From the NCBI RefSeq assembly GCF_934476685.1, contig NZ_CAKSNX010000001.1, forward strand, positions 186,001 to 250,000: DNA of 64,000 nucleotides. The letters run 5' to 3'. The notes below the pieces were generated by a model. The model had not been told where the DNA came from. It worked only from the letters and a program-made list of their open reading frames with translations, and ran no database searches. Below are positions 8,821 to 16,864 of the stretch, piece by piece. Each line of letters opens with the position of its first letter. Position 1 is the stretch's first letter. The translations under genes were made by a program, and so were the position numbers. The stretch is from an uncultured Ruminococcus sp. (GTDB taxonomy: Bacteria; Bacillota; Clostridia; Oscillospirales; Ruminococcaceae).

Positions 8821-8859
8821 AAAGGGGACTGTGCTGTGTTTGAGCAGGCAGACCCCTTT
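8821..8859 (+). terminator. GC-rich hairpin between yabR and the DUF4321 gene
   Basis: AAAGGGG (8821-8827) pairs with CCCCTTT (8853-8859) around an inner CTG/CAG stem. No long T run follows, so it may be a weak terminator or a processing site. Confidence 0.5.
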
Positions 8860-8886
8860 ATATTAAATTTCAGGACGGAAAATGCT

Positions 8887-9150
8887 ATGAAAAATTTTAA
8901 AAAGACATTTGCGTTTATCTTTTTTATGCTGTCGGGAATAATTCTGGGCGCTTTTATCGCATACATCTGTGAAGGAAAATCCTACGTCAGCTGGCTTGCA
9001 TGGGGAAAAAGTATCGGCATAGAGAACATTTCTGTTGATCTTTATGTTATTAAATTCAGCATAGGCTTAATGGTGAGGGCAACGATATCTCAGATATTTA
9101 CTATCGCCGCTGCGCTGATAGTCTTTTCAAAGACTTGCAAAAGTCTTTAG
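8887..9150 (+). CDS. DUF4321-like small membrane protein
   Basis: This is an 87-residue protein with two membrane segments (FAFIFFMLSGIILGAFIAYI and the C-terminal ATISQIFTIAAALIVF). It carries the central motif SYVSWLAWGKSIGI, which resembles the Clostridia family DUF4321; its function is unknown. AGGA lies 11 bases before the chosen ATG; a longer reading from 8836 has no ribosome-binding site. The last residues (KTCKSL) are encoded by the first unit of a tandem repeat that then runs past the stop codon. Confidence 0.7.
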   Translation: MKNFKKTFAFIFFMLSGIILGAFIAYICEGKSYVSWLAWGKSIGIENISVDLYVIKFSIGLMVRATISQIFTIAAALIVFSKTCKSL

Positions 9151-9201
9151 ACTTGTAAGAGTCTTTAGATTTGTAAAAGTCTTTGACCTGCAAGAGTCTT
9201 T
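9131..9201. repeat. Four tandem copies of an 18-bp palindromic unit
   Basis: Units AGACTTGCAAAAGTCTTT (9131), AGACTTGTAAGAGTCTTT (9149), AGATTTGTAAAAGTCTTT (9167) and GACCTGCAAGAGTCTTT (9185) follow head to tail. Each unit is itself an imperfect palindrome (AGACTT...AAGTCT). The first unit codes for the end of the DUF4321-like protein, and the second begins inside its stop codon. Confidence 0.9.
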
Positions 9202-9248
9202 AGGCTTTAAATACCTCACAATATCTATAATATCAAATCGGAGTTGCA

Positions 9249-9950
9249 ATGAAAAAAATCGGAATATTCAAAATATCAAAAATCAAAAAGCTGTTTGCGG
9301 CAGGCTGTGCCGCCTGCGTGTGTCTGCTGAGCGGCTGTTCATCTGACGACGTTGAGGGCGGAGAGCTGATAAAAGAGGCGAGAAAAGCCTATACTTCCCT
9401 TGACTCAGCCGTAGTCACTATGACGAACGAGCAGACAGGCGAGGTCGAGCAGACTTTTACGTTCAAATATGATGAAAAGGACGTGCTGATGTTTTCCTAT
9501 TACGGAAAAAGCGACAGCACAGAGTATGCACAGTACAACAACGGCGCAGAAAGCTTTACTTATGATAACGGAAAGTATTCCCACTGCACCAGAGGCGAAG
9601 ACGATTTTGTTCAGTACACAAGGGCGGTAACTCACCCGCAGGCTGACGAGGGGCTTCTTATTTATGATCCCGACTGCATAAGCGACGCATCTGTAACGGA
9701 GGAGGACGGGATAACTCACATAAAGCACGTTTATGATGTTGAAAAGATAGCCGCTCAGGCGGAAAGCGGAGAAGTAACAGGCTTTGAGGCTGACTATTAT
9801 TTTGACGGCAGTGAACTGCAATATTTCGTTGAAACTACGACTGCTAATGACGGCGGTAAGGAGACAGTTCATTCCTACCGTGTGGATATAACACAGAAAA
9901 ATGCTGTTGACAGGGTGGAAAACACCACTGACCGGTTTAAAGACCAATAA
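9249..9950 (+). CDS. Unrecognised lipoprotein
   Basis: The 233-residue protein has a basic N-terminus, a hydrophobic stretch and the lipobox LLSGC with cysteine at residue 30, so it should be lipid-anchored on the outer face of the membrane. The mature part is acidic and predicted to be beta-rich, with many Tyr, Asp and Glu, consistent with a LolA/LppX-like or small substrate-binding fold. I do not recognise a family. It is read alone. It ends 4 bases before a strong terminator that faces the convergent GH130 gene. Confidence 0.75.
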   Translation: MKKIGIFKISKIKKLFAAGCAACVCLLSGCSSDDVEGGELIKEARKAYTSLDSAVVTMTNEQTGEVEQTFTFKYDEKDVLMFSYYGKSDSTEYAQYNNGAESFTYDNGKYSHCTRGEDDFVQYTRAVTHPQADEGLLIYDPDCISDASVTEEDGITHIKHVYDVEKIAAQAESGEVTGFEADYYFDGSELQYFVETTTANDGGKETVHSYRVDITQKNAVDRVENTTDRFKDQ

Positions 9951-9954
9951 AAAC

Positions 9955-9990
9955 AACCTTCCGTATTTTGGTGTACGGAAGGTTATTTTA
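9955..9990 (+). terminator. Terminator of the lipoprotein gene
   Basis: A perfect 11-bp stem AACCTTCCGTA / TACGGAAGGTT is followed by ATTTTATTT on the plus strand. Confidence 0.85.
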
Positions 9991-10018
9991 TTTAATAATG
10001 ATGTCAAAATCAGAAAAC

Positions 10019-10053
10019 AAAAAGCGGCTGTTATAAAAACAACCGCTTTTTAA
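10019..10053 (-). terminator. Terminator of the GH130 gene
   Basis: An inverted repeat AAAAGCGGCTGTT / AACAACCGCTTTT with one mismatch lies 26 bases beyond the minus-strand stop codon. A T-rich run follows on the minus strand. Confidence 0.8.
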
Positions 10054-10078
10054 ACTATTCAGAATATTCAGCTTTCAA

Positions 10079-11077
10079 TTAGATTGAAGAGTGGCTCTTT
10101 ACATAGTCGATAACGTCATCAACTGTTGTGAATGCCATTGATACGCAAGTATCAGCACAGCCGTAGTAAATTGCGATTCTGCCTGTATCCTTGTCGCAGA
10201 GAGTTGCGCATGGGAATGTAACGTTCTGAACGTCGCCTACGCACTCATAGATCTCCTGTGGGCTGAGGAGGTATTCAGCACATCTGTACTTAACCTTCCA
10301 TGGCTCGTCCTTATCAAGAATGCAAGCTGAGAAGCTGTATACAAAGCCGTTGCATGACTCAAGAACGCCGTGGTAGAAGCAGAGCCAGCCCTCAGATGTC
10401 TCGATCGGAATAGGACCTGCACCGATCTTCTTGGACTCCCAAGCCTTGAGAGGTCCCATAACGTGTCTGTGCTCACCCCAGTACTTCATATCAGGTGACT
10501 GTGAAATGTACATATCACCGAAAGGTGTATGACCTGAGTCAGAAGGTCTTGAGAACATTACATACTTGCCGTTTACCTTTCTTGGGAAGAGAACGCCGTT
10601 TCTGTTGAATGGCAGGAATGCGTTTTCACACTGATAGAAAGTCTTGAAATCGAATGTATAGCCAACGCCGATAGTAGGTTTCCAGCCGTAAGCGTTGCAC
10701 CATGTGATCCAGAATCTGTCTTCGATCCAGCAGCATCTTGGGTCATAGCCGTAGCCCCACTGATTAACTTCTTCAGTTGACTTGTCAGCCTGCTCGAATA
10801 CGATTCTGTCAGGGTTGATATTCCAGTGGATACCGTCCTCAGAGAAGCCTGCGTGAAGCTCCATGTTACGAACCTTGTCGTCTACACGGAAAACGCCTGC
10901 AAACTTGCCCTCGAAAGGAACAACTGCACTGTTGAAAATTGAGTTTGATGTAGGAAGGAGATTTCTAGGAATGATTGGGTTAGTGTTGTATCTCCAGATA
11001 ACGTCTTTGCAATCTGCGGGCTTGTCCTGCCAAGGCATATTAGGCAGAGAAACGCCGTTGATGATTTCTGTCTTCAT
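10079..11077 (-). CDS. GH130 family beta-1,4-mannooligosaccharide phosphorylase
   Basis: GH130 phosphorylases split beta-mannosides with phosphate and release mannose 1-phosphate, which saves ATP when mannan oligosaccharides are used. The 332-residue length and the start (IINGVSLPN, WRYNTNPIIPRNLLP, SIFNSAVVPFEGKFAGVFR) fit subfamily 2, the beta-1,4-mannooligosaccharide phosphorylases of the RaMP2 type known from Ruminococcus albus. The likely catalytic acid is Asp112 in GYGYDPRC. Other landmarks are FLPFNRNGVLFPRK, SRPSDSGHTPFGD and KKIGAGPIPIETSEGW. There is no signal peptide, so it is cytoplasmic. AAAGGTGG precedes the start. Codon use is as biased as in nifJ, suggesting strong expression. 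It stands alone, without epimerase or transporter genes. Confidence 0.92.
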   Translation of the reverse strand: MKTEIINGVSLPNMPWQDKPADCKDVIWRYNTNPIIPRNLLPTSNSIFNSAVVPFEGKFAGVFRVDDKVRNMELHAGFSEDGIHWNINPDRIVFEQADKSTEEVNQWGYGYDPRCCWIEDRFWITWCNAYGWKPTIGVGYTFDFKTFYQCENAFLPFNRNGVLFPRKVNGKYVMFSRPSDSGHTPFGDMYISQSPDMKYWGEHRHVMGPLKAWESKKIGAGPIPIETSEGWLCFYHGVLESCNGFVYSFSACILDKDEPWKVKYRCAEYLLSPQEIYECVGDVQNVTFPCATLCDKDTGRIAIYYGCADTCVSMAFTTVDDVIDYVKSHSSI

Positions 11078-11164
11078 GGTTTAAAGTCCACCTTTCATAA
11101 ATTTATAAGCTGACGAAGAATTATCTTAAGAATATATTTCTTCCGAAATTTTTCTTCTCTTAAT

Positions 11165-11192
11165 ATTATACACGATTTCCGAAATATTTCAA
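11165..11192 (-). promoter_or_regulatory. Sigma-A promoter of the GH130 gene (minus strand)
   Basis: Read on the minus strand, TTGAAA (11187-11192) and TATAAT (11165-11170) are separated by 16 bases, about 90 bases upstream of the start codon. Confidence 0.7.
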
Positions 11193-11209
11193 GACCCCGA
11201 CGCCAATTT

Positions 11210-11221
11210 TAAAACGTTTTA
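11210..11221. promoter_or_regulatory. Perfect palindrome TAAAACGTTTTA, candidate LacI-family operator
   Basis: A perfect 12-bp palindrome with a central CG lies 18 bases upstream of the -35 box of the GH130 gene. LacI/CcpA-family repressors bind palindromes with a central CG, so sugar-responsive control is plausible. No regulator gene is nearby. Confidence 0.45.
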
Positions 11222-11393
11222 GTGCTTTTGTAATCGTATTCTTTTAAAAGTTAATATTTTTTTTACATTATAAATTTTAATATCACCGCATAATCGTAAA
11301 TAATTATACTTTTATTTACAGTAAAGCAGGCGAAACGATCAATTTTTTGTCAGTTAATATATTTTCATACATATGGGGCTAGCGATGTAAAGC

Positions 11394-11412
11394 TCATAAG
11401 CTTAGCTTATGA
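11394..11412. promoter_or_regulatory. Perfect 9-bp inverted repeat upstream of the EamA promoter
   Basis: TCATAAGCT-T-AGCTTATGA is a perfect palindrome with a single central base, ending 10 bases before the -35 box of the next gene. It could be a dimeric regulator site. The rest of the 410-bp gap is AT-rich with no gene seen. Confidence 0.5.
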
Positions 11413-11422
11413 ACTTAAAAAC

Positions 11423-11451
11423 TTGAAATGGATCTGAATATATGGTATAAT
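11423..11451 (+). promoter_or_regulatory. Sigma-A promoter of the EamA gene
   Basis: TTGAAA at 11423-11428 and TATAAT at 11446-11451 are separated by 17 bases, about 45 bases before the start. Confidence 0.8.
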
Positions 11452-11496
11452 AAATTTGATTGTATTATCATATGTGAGATGTAAGAGGTGTTTGAC

Positions 11497-12501
11497 TTGT
11501 CCGAAGATAATGAAGATAATGAAGAGAATGAAGAGAATATAGTTCGCTCCACCGAAAAGGGCGGCAGGCTGAAAAGCTTTGTAACATCGCCTTTCGGACT
11601 TTGCGTTACGGCGCTGTTCTGCTGTATGCTGTGGGGAAGTGCATTTTCGGGAGTCAAGGTGGGATACAAGGCGCTGTCTATGGACTCTTCCGACTGGGCA
11701 GGACAAATGGTGTTTGCAGGGATAAGGTTCTTTATTGCAGGACTCATGGCGATAGCCGCAGGCAGTATAAGCCGACGGAAACTTCTTCTACCCACAAAGT
11801 CCTCAATACCGAAAATAGGCATAATAAGCTTTTTTCAGACAATAGCGCAGTATTTTTTCTATTATATCGGACTTGCTCATACGACTGGAGTAAAAGCGGC
11901 TGTGATAGTTGCGGCGAATGTTTTTGCGGCTATACTCATATCTGCTCTGCTGTTTAAAATGGAAAAGCTTACGCTGAGGAAGATAACAGGCTGTGTTATA
12001 GGCTTTGGCGGAATAATACTCATCAACATAGGCGGACTGGGCGGACAGTCCTTTAACCTGCTTGGCGACGGTTTCATATTTTTATGTACCATAGCAAGCG
12101 GCTTTTCCTCTGCCTTTATGAAAAAGCTGTCGGGCGGCGAAGATCCTGTTATGCTCAGCGGCTATCAGTTTATGTTCGGCGGAGCTGTGATGTGGCTGTT
12201 CGGAGCGGTATGCGGCGGAAAGATAGGCGGCTTTACTCTCTTTTCAGCAGGAATGCTCATATACCTTGCGTTCGTTTCAGCGGCGGCATACTCGCTTTGG
12301 GCGGTTCTGCTGAAATTTAACCCTGTGTCAAAAGTTGCGGTGTATGGGTTGATGAATCCTGTCTGCGGAGTTATCATCTCGGCTATTGTCCTTGACGAGG
12401 GCGGAGCGTTCGGCGTGAAAGGTGTGTGCGCCCTTGCAATGGTGTGCATAGGAATATATATCGTAAACAGAAATGGAAGTAATGAACGCAAGAATTCATA
12501 A
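11497..12501 (+). CDS. EamA/DMT-superfamily transporter
   Basis: This is a membrane exporter-type protein with about ten membrane segments and two EamA repeats. The first repeat starts near FCCMLWGSAFSGVKVGYKAL and the second near LLGDGFIFLCTIASGFSSAFMKKL. The substrate is unknown; relatives export amino acids or other metabolites. An acidic leader (SEDNEDNEENEEN) precedes the first segment. I choose the TTG at 11497, 6 bases after AGAGGTG; the upstream GTG at 11488 overlaps that site and would add three residues. It heads a plus-strand run with dus, the HAD gene and rsmG. Confidence 0.85.
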   Translation: MSEDNEDNEENEENIVRSTEKGGRLKSFVTSPFGLCVTALFCCMLWGSAFSGVKVGYKALSMDSSDWAGQMVFAGIRFFIAGLMAIAAGSISRRKLLLPTKSSIPKIGIISFFQTIAQYFFYYIGLAHTTGVKAAVIVAANVFAAILISALLFKMEKLTLRKITGCVIGFGGIILINIGGLGGQSFNLLGDGFIFLCTIASGFSSAFMKKLSGGEDPVMLSGYQFMFGGAVMWLFGAVCGGKIGGFTLFSAGMLIYLAFVSAAAYSLWAVLLKFNPVSKVAVYGLMNPVCGVIISAIVLDEGGAFGVKGVCALAMVCIGIYIVNRNGSNERKNS

Positions 12502-12503
12502 GA

Positions 12504-13499
12504 ATGTGGTGGATTATGGAATATATTGATATCGGCGGAATAAAAATCGAAAAAACTGCGGCGCTTGCACCAATGGCGTCGGTGGCGGATAAGTCTTACC
12601 GTCTGCTCTGCAAAAAGTACGGCGCAGCCTATCTTGTCAGCGAAATGATCTCATCTAAAGGACTTTGTTTCGGGGACAGCAAGACGGCAAGGCTTTGCGA
12701 GATAGAGCCAGAGGAAAGACCTTATGCGCTCCAGCTTTTCGGTGAAGATCCCTATTATATGGGCAAAGCCGCATATCTTCTCAATCAGTTCAAGCCTGAT
12801 ATGATCGATATAAATATGGGCTGTCCTGTGCCGAAGATAGTGGGCAACGGTTCGGGTTCTGCACTTATGAGAGATCCTCAGAGGGCACTGGAGATAGCAA
12901 AGGAAGTTGTGAAGAATGCGCAGTGTCCCGTAACGGTAAAGTTCCGTGCAGGCTGGAACGAGGACAGCATAAATGCAGTTGAGTTTGCAAAGATAATTGA
13001 ACAGTCTGGTGTTGCCGCCATTGCCTGTCACGGCAGGACACGTTCGCAGTTTTATTCTGGCAGCGCAGACTGGGACATAATAAGGCAGGTCGTTGAAGCG
13101 GTGGATATCCCTGTGTTCGGCAACGGTGATGTAAAGGACGGCGAAAGCTGCAAAAAAATGTACGAGCAGACAGGCTGCAGCCTTGTTATGCTGGCGAGGG
13201 GTTCATACGGAAAACCTTGGGTATTCAAAAACATAAAGCATTACCTTGAAACTGGTGAAGTTCTCCCCGAACCGACGGTCGAGGAAAGAATGAAGATAAT
13301 GGTGGAGCATTGCGAATACCTTTGCAGATACAAGGGCGAAAAGCAGGGCATGAAAGAGGCAAGGAAAAACGTTTCGTGGTACGTTAAAGGTCTGCCCGGT
13401 TCGGCAAAGCTGAGGGCGGAAAGCGGAAACCTCAGCACACTTGAACAAGCGAGAGAAATGGCGGACAGGATAATCTGCACTGCGCAGCAGGACGGCTGA
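12504..13499 (+). CDS. dusB: tRNA-dihydrouridine synthase
   Basis: Dus enzymes reduce uridines in the tRNA D-loop using FMN and NADPH. The protein has the FMN-barrel start (LAPMASVADKSYRLLCKKYGA), the active-site cysteine motif INMGCPVPKIVGNGSGSALM, the RNA-facing ACHGRTRSQFYSGSADW, and FGNGDVKDGESC with MLARGSYGKPWVF. The pattern is closest to the DusB group. The start is 2 bases after the EamA stop; an internal ATG at 12516 is an alternative. The length of about 331 residues is normal. Confidence 0.93.
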   Translation: MWWIMEYIDIGGIKIEKTAALAPMASVADKSYRLLCKKYGAAYLVSEMISSKGLCFGDSKTARLCEIEPEERPYALQLFGEDPYYMGKAAYLLNQFKPDMIDINMGCPVPKIVGNGSGSALMRDPQRALEIAKEVVKNAQCPVTVKFRAGWNEDSINAVEFAKIIEQSGVAAIACHGRTRSQFYSGSADWDIIRQVVEAVDIPVFGNGDVKDGESCKKMYEQTGCSLVMLARGSYGKPWVFKNIKHYLETGEVLPEPTVEERMKIMVEHCEYLCRYKGEKQGMKEARKNVSWYVKGLPGSAKLRAESGNLSTLEQAREMADRIICTAQQDG

Positions 13500-13536
13500 A
13501 AATAATAAAGACATAAATACAGAAAGGCAGAATTTT

Positions 13537-14217
13537 ATGACGGACAAAAGCTATAAAGGCTATGATATAATACTTTTTGATCTGGACGGTACGCTCACCG
13601 ATTCGGGAGCGGGGATAATAAATTCGGTAAAGTATGCGCTTAGGACAAACGGCGATGATATCCCCGATGAAAGCGTTCTGCTGAAATTTATCGGGCCGCC
13701 GCTGTGGGAGTCTTTTGAAACGTTCTGCGGATTTTCCCACGAAAAGGCTTGCGGACTGGTGGAGCTTTACAGGGAGTATTACAGGGAAAAAGGTCTGTTT
13801 GAAAATGCGGTTTATGACGGAGTTGAAAAAATGCTGTCAGATCTGAAAGCGCAGGGGAAAAGGCTTGCTGTGGCGACTTCAAAGCCTGAGATGTTTTCTG
13901 TGCGGATACTGGAGCATTTCGGACTTGCGGAATATTTTGAAAACATAACAGGTGCGACACTTGACGGAACGAGGATAGAAAAGGCTGACGTTATAGCCTG
14001 TGCGCTTGAACGCTGCGGAGCGGATAAGGACAGCAGGGTTCTTATGGTTGGCGACAGAAAGCATGACATTCTCGGCGCACACAAAAACAATATCCCCTGT
14101 GCGGCGGTGCTTTACGGCTACGGCACAAGGGAGGAATTTGAGGAATACGGCGCAGACTACATAGTTAAAGAGCCGTCGGAGATTGCGGTACTTGCCGCAC
14201 AAGAGGAGGGAAAGTGA
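13537..14217 (+). CDS. HAD-superfamily phosphatase, Gph-like
   Basis: This is a 226-residue hydrolase with all HAD motifs. Motif I is ILFDLDGTLTDSG with Asp nucleophile and acid. Motif II is AVATSKPE. The motif III lysine is near RIEKADVI, and motif IV is MVGDRKHDILGA. The C1-type cap between residues 20 and 85 resembles phosphoglycolate phosphatases, but the substrate is unknown. GAAAGG precedes the start. The stop codon overlaps the start region of rsmG, so the two are translationally linked. Confidence 0.88.
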   Translation: MTDKSYKGYDIILFDLDGTLTDSGAGIINSVKYALRTNGDDIPDESVLLKFIGPPLWESFETFCGFSHEKACGLVELYREYYREKGLFENAVYDGVEKMLSDLKAQGKRLAVATSKPEMFSVRILEHFGLAEYFENITGATLDGTRIEKADVIACALERCGADKDSRVLMVGDRKHDILGAHKNNIPCAAVLYGYGTREEFEEYGADYIVKEPSEIAVLAAQEEGK

Positions 14218-14939
14218 TGATGCTGTCAAAGGCTCAGACAGATGAGATATTCGGAAAATACGGTATAGAGCTTACAGACGAACAGTACAGCAGGCTTGCA
14301 GTATATTCAGATCTTTTGGTGGAATGGAACGAGAAGATAAACCTGACGGCCATAACAGACTCTGAGGGGATAACTGTAAAGCACTTTTTCGACAGCATTT
14401 ATCCGTTCACTCTTTTTGAGTTAAAGGAAGGTTCTTCACTGATAGATGTTGGAACAGGAGCAGGTTTTCCGTCCTGTCCGCTGAAGATATATCGTGATGA
14501 CATAAAGCTCACTCTGCTGGACAGTCTGAACAAGAGGGTAAATTTTCTCAAGGAACTTTCAGAAAAGGCTCAGCTTGATGCGCAGTGCATTCACGGCAGG
14601 GCGGAAGAGGCAGGAAGAAATGCAGACCTCAGAGAGCAGTTCGATTGTGCCTGTGCGAGGGCGGTAGCAAATCTGACGGAGCTTTCGGAATACTGTTTGC
14701 CATTCGTGAAAAAGGGCGGAATATTTGCCGCACTGAAAGGTTCGGGCGGCGAAGAGGAGCTTGAAGAAGCGAGAAACGCCATAAAGATTTTAGGCGGCAA
14801 GGTTGAAAAGGCAGAGAAATACTCGCTCCCGAATGGTGACGGCAGGACGCTTATCATCATCAGAAAGGTAGCCTCCACTCCCCCTAAATACCCCCGAAAC
14901 AAAGGTCAAATGAAAAAACGTCCTCTCCGGACGGGGTAA
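14217..14939 (+). CDS. rsmG: 16S rRNA (guanine527-N7)-methyltransferase
   Basis: RsmG methylates G527 of 16S rRNA with SAM. The protein has the family start (YSDLLVEWNEKINLTAI, then VKHFFDSI), the SAM loop VGTGAGFPSCPLKI, FDCACARAVANL and the end STPPKYPRNKG. GAGGAGGG precedes the ATG at 14217; a GTG at 14214 and an ATG at 14220 are alternatives. The stop of the HAD gene overlaps the start by one base. The last residues (PLRTG) and the stop TAA are encoded by repeat element A, whose first unit begins at 14920, so the repeat has replaced the native gene end. Confidence 0.95.
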   Translation: MMLSKAQTDEIFGKYGIELTDEQYSRLAVYSDLLVEWNEKINLTAITDSEGITVKHFFDSIYPFTLFELKEGSSLIDVGTGAGFPSCPLKIYRDDIKLTLLDSLNKRVNFLKELSEKAQLDAQCIHGRAEEAGRNADLREQFDCACARAVANLTELSEYCLPFVKKGGIFAALKGSGGEEELEEARNAIKILGGKVEKAEKYSLPNGDGRTLIIIRKVASTPPKYPRNKGQMKKRPLRTG

Positions 14940-15354
14940 TTCGGGACACTCGCAAGCTCGCTGTCTGCTGTGCGGACTTCTCATTTGCGCTCGGAAGAAA
15001 CTGAGATATGACTTTTACTGAAAGTCCTCGGGCGGACGGCTCGGTCCTCCCGGACGGGGTCGTTCGGGACGCTCGGCAAGCTCGCTGTCTGCTGTGAGGA
15101 CTTCTTATTTGCGCTCGGAAGAAACTGAGTGCGAAACTTTTACTTGAACAAGGCTTGATAAGATCTTGTGTTGGCTTTTTTATTCTGTGTCTGTCACCGC
15201 CAACTTTAACAAGGTCTTATCTTGCCTTTTTTGTATTTCTAATACATCATTTAACACAGCGTTACACCTTACAATCTTTTAGTATCTTTCAGTTTTCTTT
15301 AAGAAGTGCCAAAAGGGTGTCAAAAGTTTGGCAGGTCGAAAACAGCATACAAAA

Positions 15355-15379
15355 AAAGGGCGGTCAGAAACCGCCCTTT
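15355..15379 (-). terminator. Core terminator of element A
   Basis: A 10-bp stem AAAGGGCGGT / ACCGCCCTTT with loop CAGAA has a run of A on its plus-strand 5' side. On the minus strand it is therefore an intrinsic terminator with a long T tail, suited to the ABC exporter operon. Element B has the same hairpin in the same orientation. Confidence 0.8.
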
Positions 15380-15460
15380 ATAAATTATAAAATTACAATA
15401 ATATTTGCTCGATCTGAGAGAAACTGCGATAAGTTTAAACAAAGTTGGGGTGTCAAAACT

Positions 15461-15482
15461 GGCGACCGCAGGTCGCCCCTAC
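15461..15482. repeat. Short palindrome GGCGACC-GCA-GGTCGCC followed by CCTAC
   Basis: This 22-bp unit with 7-bp arms recurs in inverse orientation at 37867, 45224 and 45477 and in the same orientation at 38252. It resembles REP-like hairpins that are common in bacterial genomes. Confidence 0.85.
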
Positions 15483-15700
15483 GCAAATTTTGTAAAACCA
15501 TATAAGACCTAATCAAACCGAAAAGAACCAATACAATACCTTATCAAAGTGGGTTTCAGTAAAATCCATATCTCCGTTTCTTCCGAGCGCAAAGTAACAG
15601 CCCCGACAGTAGACAACGAGCTTGCCGAGCGTCACGAATTGCCCCGTCCGGGAGGACTCTTCCGAGCGCAAATGAGAAGTCCGCACAGTAGACAGCGAGT

Positions 15701-16864
15701 TTACGAGCGTCCCGAATTACCCCGTCCGGGAGGACTGAGGACAAGGATAACAGAGAAGATGGCAACTGCGAAAAGTAACTCTATGCCCATGTATTGGAAT
15801 ATCCTTGCCTGTGAAAACTTTTCAAGAGAGTCGCCCGAAAGAATGTCGTTCACCTTGATGTACCAGTAAGCAGGGAGAAAACGTGCCGCACTTAGTATGC
15901 CGCTGCCAAGCATGGACTGGGGAACGAATATGCCGCAGATAAAGCTCATTCCTAAACCGAGTATGTTCGCTATAACGTTGACGGCAGTTTCAGAAGGGGA
16001 AAAGGACGAAATGAGTATCGCTATGCCCGCTGTGATGATGAGGAAAATAAAACTGTTGAGAACAGCGTACCACATTCTTCCGCTGTACATTCCGCCGCCG
16101 AGGAAAATGCCCGCTATCATGAATATAAGCCATATTGCCGTTACATAAACTGCGCTTGCTAGTATGATCTGCATGGTCTGGGAACGTGCCGTTATGCAGG
16201 AGCAGGCTGTGCGCTTTTTTATCTCGCTGCTGTTGAGCTTTAAAAGCACAGGGCAGAGCGTAACTATCATTACTGATAGAAGAACGTAGGGGAGATATTG
16301 AAAATAGAAATATCCTTCGCTGCTGCCGCTTTTATCTTTGCTGTCAAAGGATAATGCCGTTACGCTTACCTCTTTTGAAAGCGCAGCATCGGTCTTTTCT
16401 ATGGCAGATATTTTGTCCTCTCCGCCTGTAAGATAAGCACGAAGTGTGCTTGTGTATTCGTTGATGATGTTGTCCGCAAGTACAGAGGAGTATGTGTCAT
16501 GAACGTGGTATGAGGAGAAAATATTCTCGCTTTCCCCTGCAAGCAGCTTTTCCTCGCAGCCTTTCTTTATAGTAAGAACATAGTTTACCTGATCGTAGTA
16601 TAAAGCGTCAAGTATAATATCCTTGTCATTTTTAAGGTGCGAAAAAGTGTGGTTCTTCTCGAAATAATCCGTTATCCCCTTGCTTATGTCAGAGTTGTCC
16701 TCGTCGATTATAGCTATTTTTACCTTTGACGCTGAAAACTGCTCCGACGGATCGTCGTGGGTCGCAACAGCAGCTGTGCATACTATGAGGAATACCACTA
16801 CCCATATCATTCCTACTCCCATGCGTGTGCGGAGAACTTTCATAAATGCATTAAACACTTGCAT
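15701..16864 (-). CDS. ABC-2 type permease (second of the pair)
   Basis: This membrane component of an ABC exporter has one N-terminal membrane segment (GMIWVVVFLIVCTAAVA) and a large extracellular loop of about 160 residues. Five further segments lie in the C-terminal half (YLPYVLLSVMIVTLCPVLL onward), including GLGMSFICGIFVPQSMLGSG typical of ABC-2 permeases. It overlaps the upstream permease by 14 bases. The last residues SPPGRGNSGRS and the stop codon lie inside repeat element A, so the native C-terminus appears to have been replaced. The substrate is unknown. Confidence 0.88.
   Translation of the reverse strand: MQVFNAFMKVLRTRMGVGMIWVVVFLIVCTAAVATHDDPSEQFSASKVKIAIIDEDNSDISKGITDYFEKNHTFSHLKNDKDIILDALYYDQVNYVLTIKKGCEEKLLAGESENIFSSYHVHDTYSSVLADNIINEYTSTLRAYLTGGEDKISAIEKTDAALSKEVSVTALSFDSKDKSGSSEGYFYFQYLPYVLLSVMIVTLCPVLLKLNSSEIKKRTACSCITARSQTMQIILASAVYVTAIWLIFMIAGIFLGGGMYSGRMWYAVLNSFIFLIITAGIAILISSFSPSETAVNVIANILGLGMSFICGIFVPQSMLGSGILSAARFLPAYWYIKVNDILSGDSLEKFSQARIFQYMGIELLFAVAIFSVILVLSPPGRGNSGRS

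Larger units (their letters stand above)
14920..15736. repeat. Large inverted-repeat element A between convergent genes
   Basis: The element begins GTCCTC and ends GAGGAC. The left arm holds two forward units of roughly 100 bp, with markers CCGGACGGGGTAATTCGGGA, CAAGCTCGCTGTCTGCTGT and GCTCGGAAGAAACTGAG. The right arm (about 15550-15736) holds two units in inverse orientation. Inverted similarity extends inward past TTTTACTTGAACAAGGCTTGATAAG. The core is AT-rich and contains a terminator and a GGCGACC...GGTCGCC hairpin. There is no credible coding region. The element overlaps the 3' ends of rsmG and the convergent permease gene and provides both stop codons. Elements B and C in this window are related copies. 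Confidence 0.85.

Noticed and set aside
9131..9201. Tandem 18-mers considered as a small CRISPR array
   Set aside because: Units are directly adjacent with no spacers.
15155..15505. A 116-codon open frame inside repeat element A
   Set aside because: It crosses the core terminator and the GGCGACC hairpin, has no ribosome-binding site, and its counterpart in element B is interrupted. Noncoding.
14920..15736. Repeated units considered as a CRISPR array
   Set aside because: Units are about 100 bp, variable, in both orientations, without regular spacers, and no cas genes are present.
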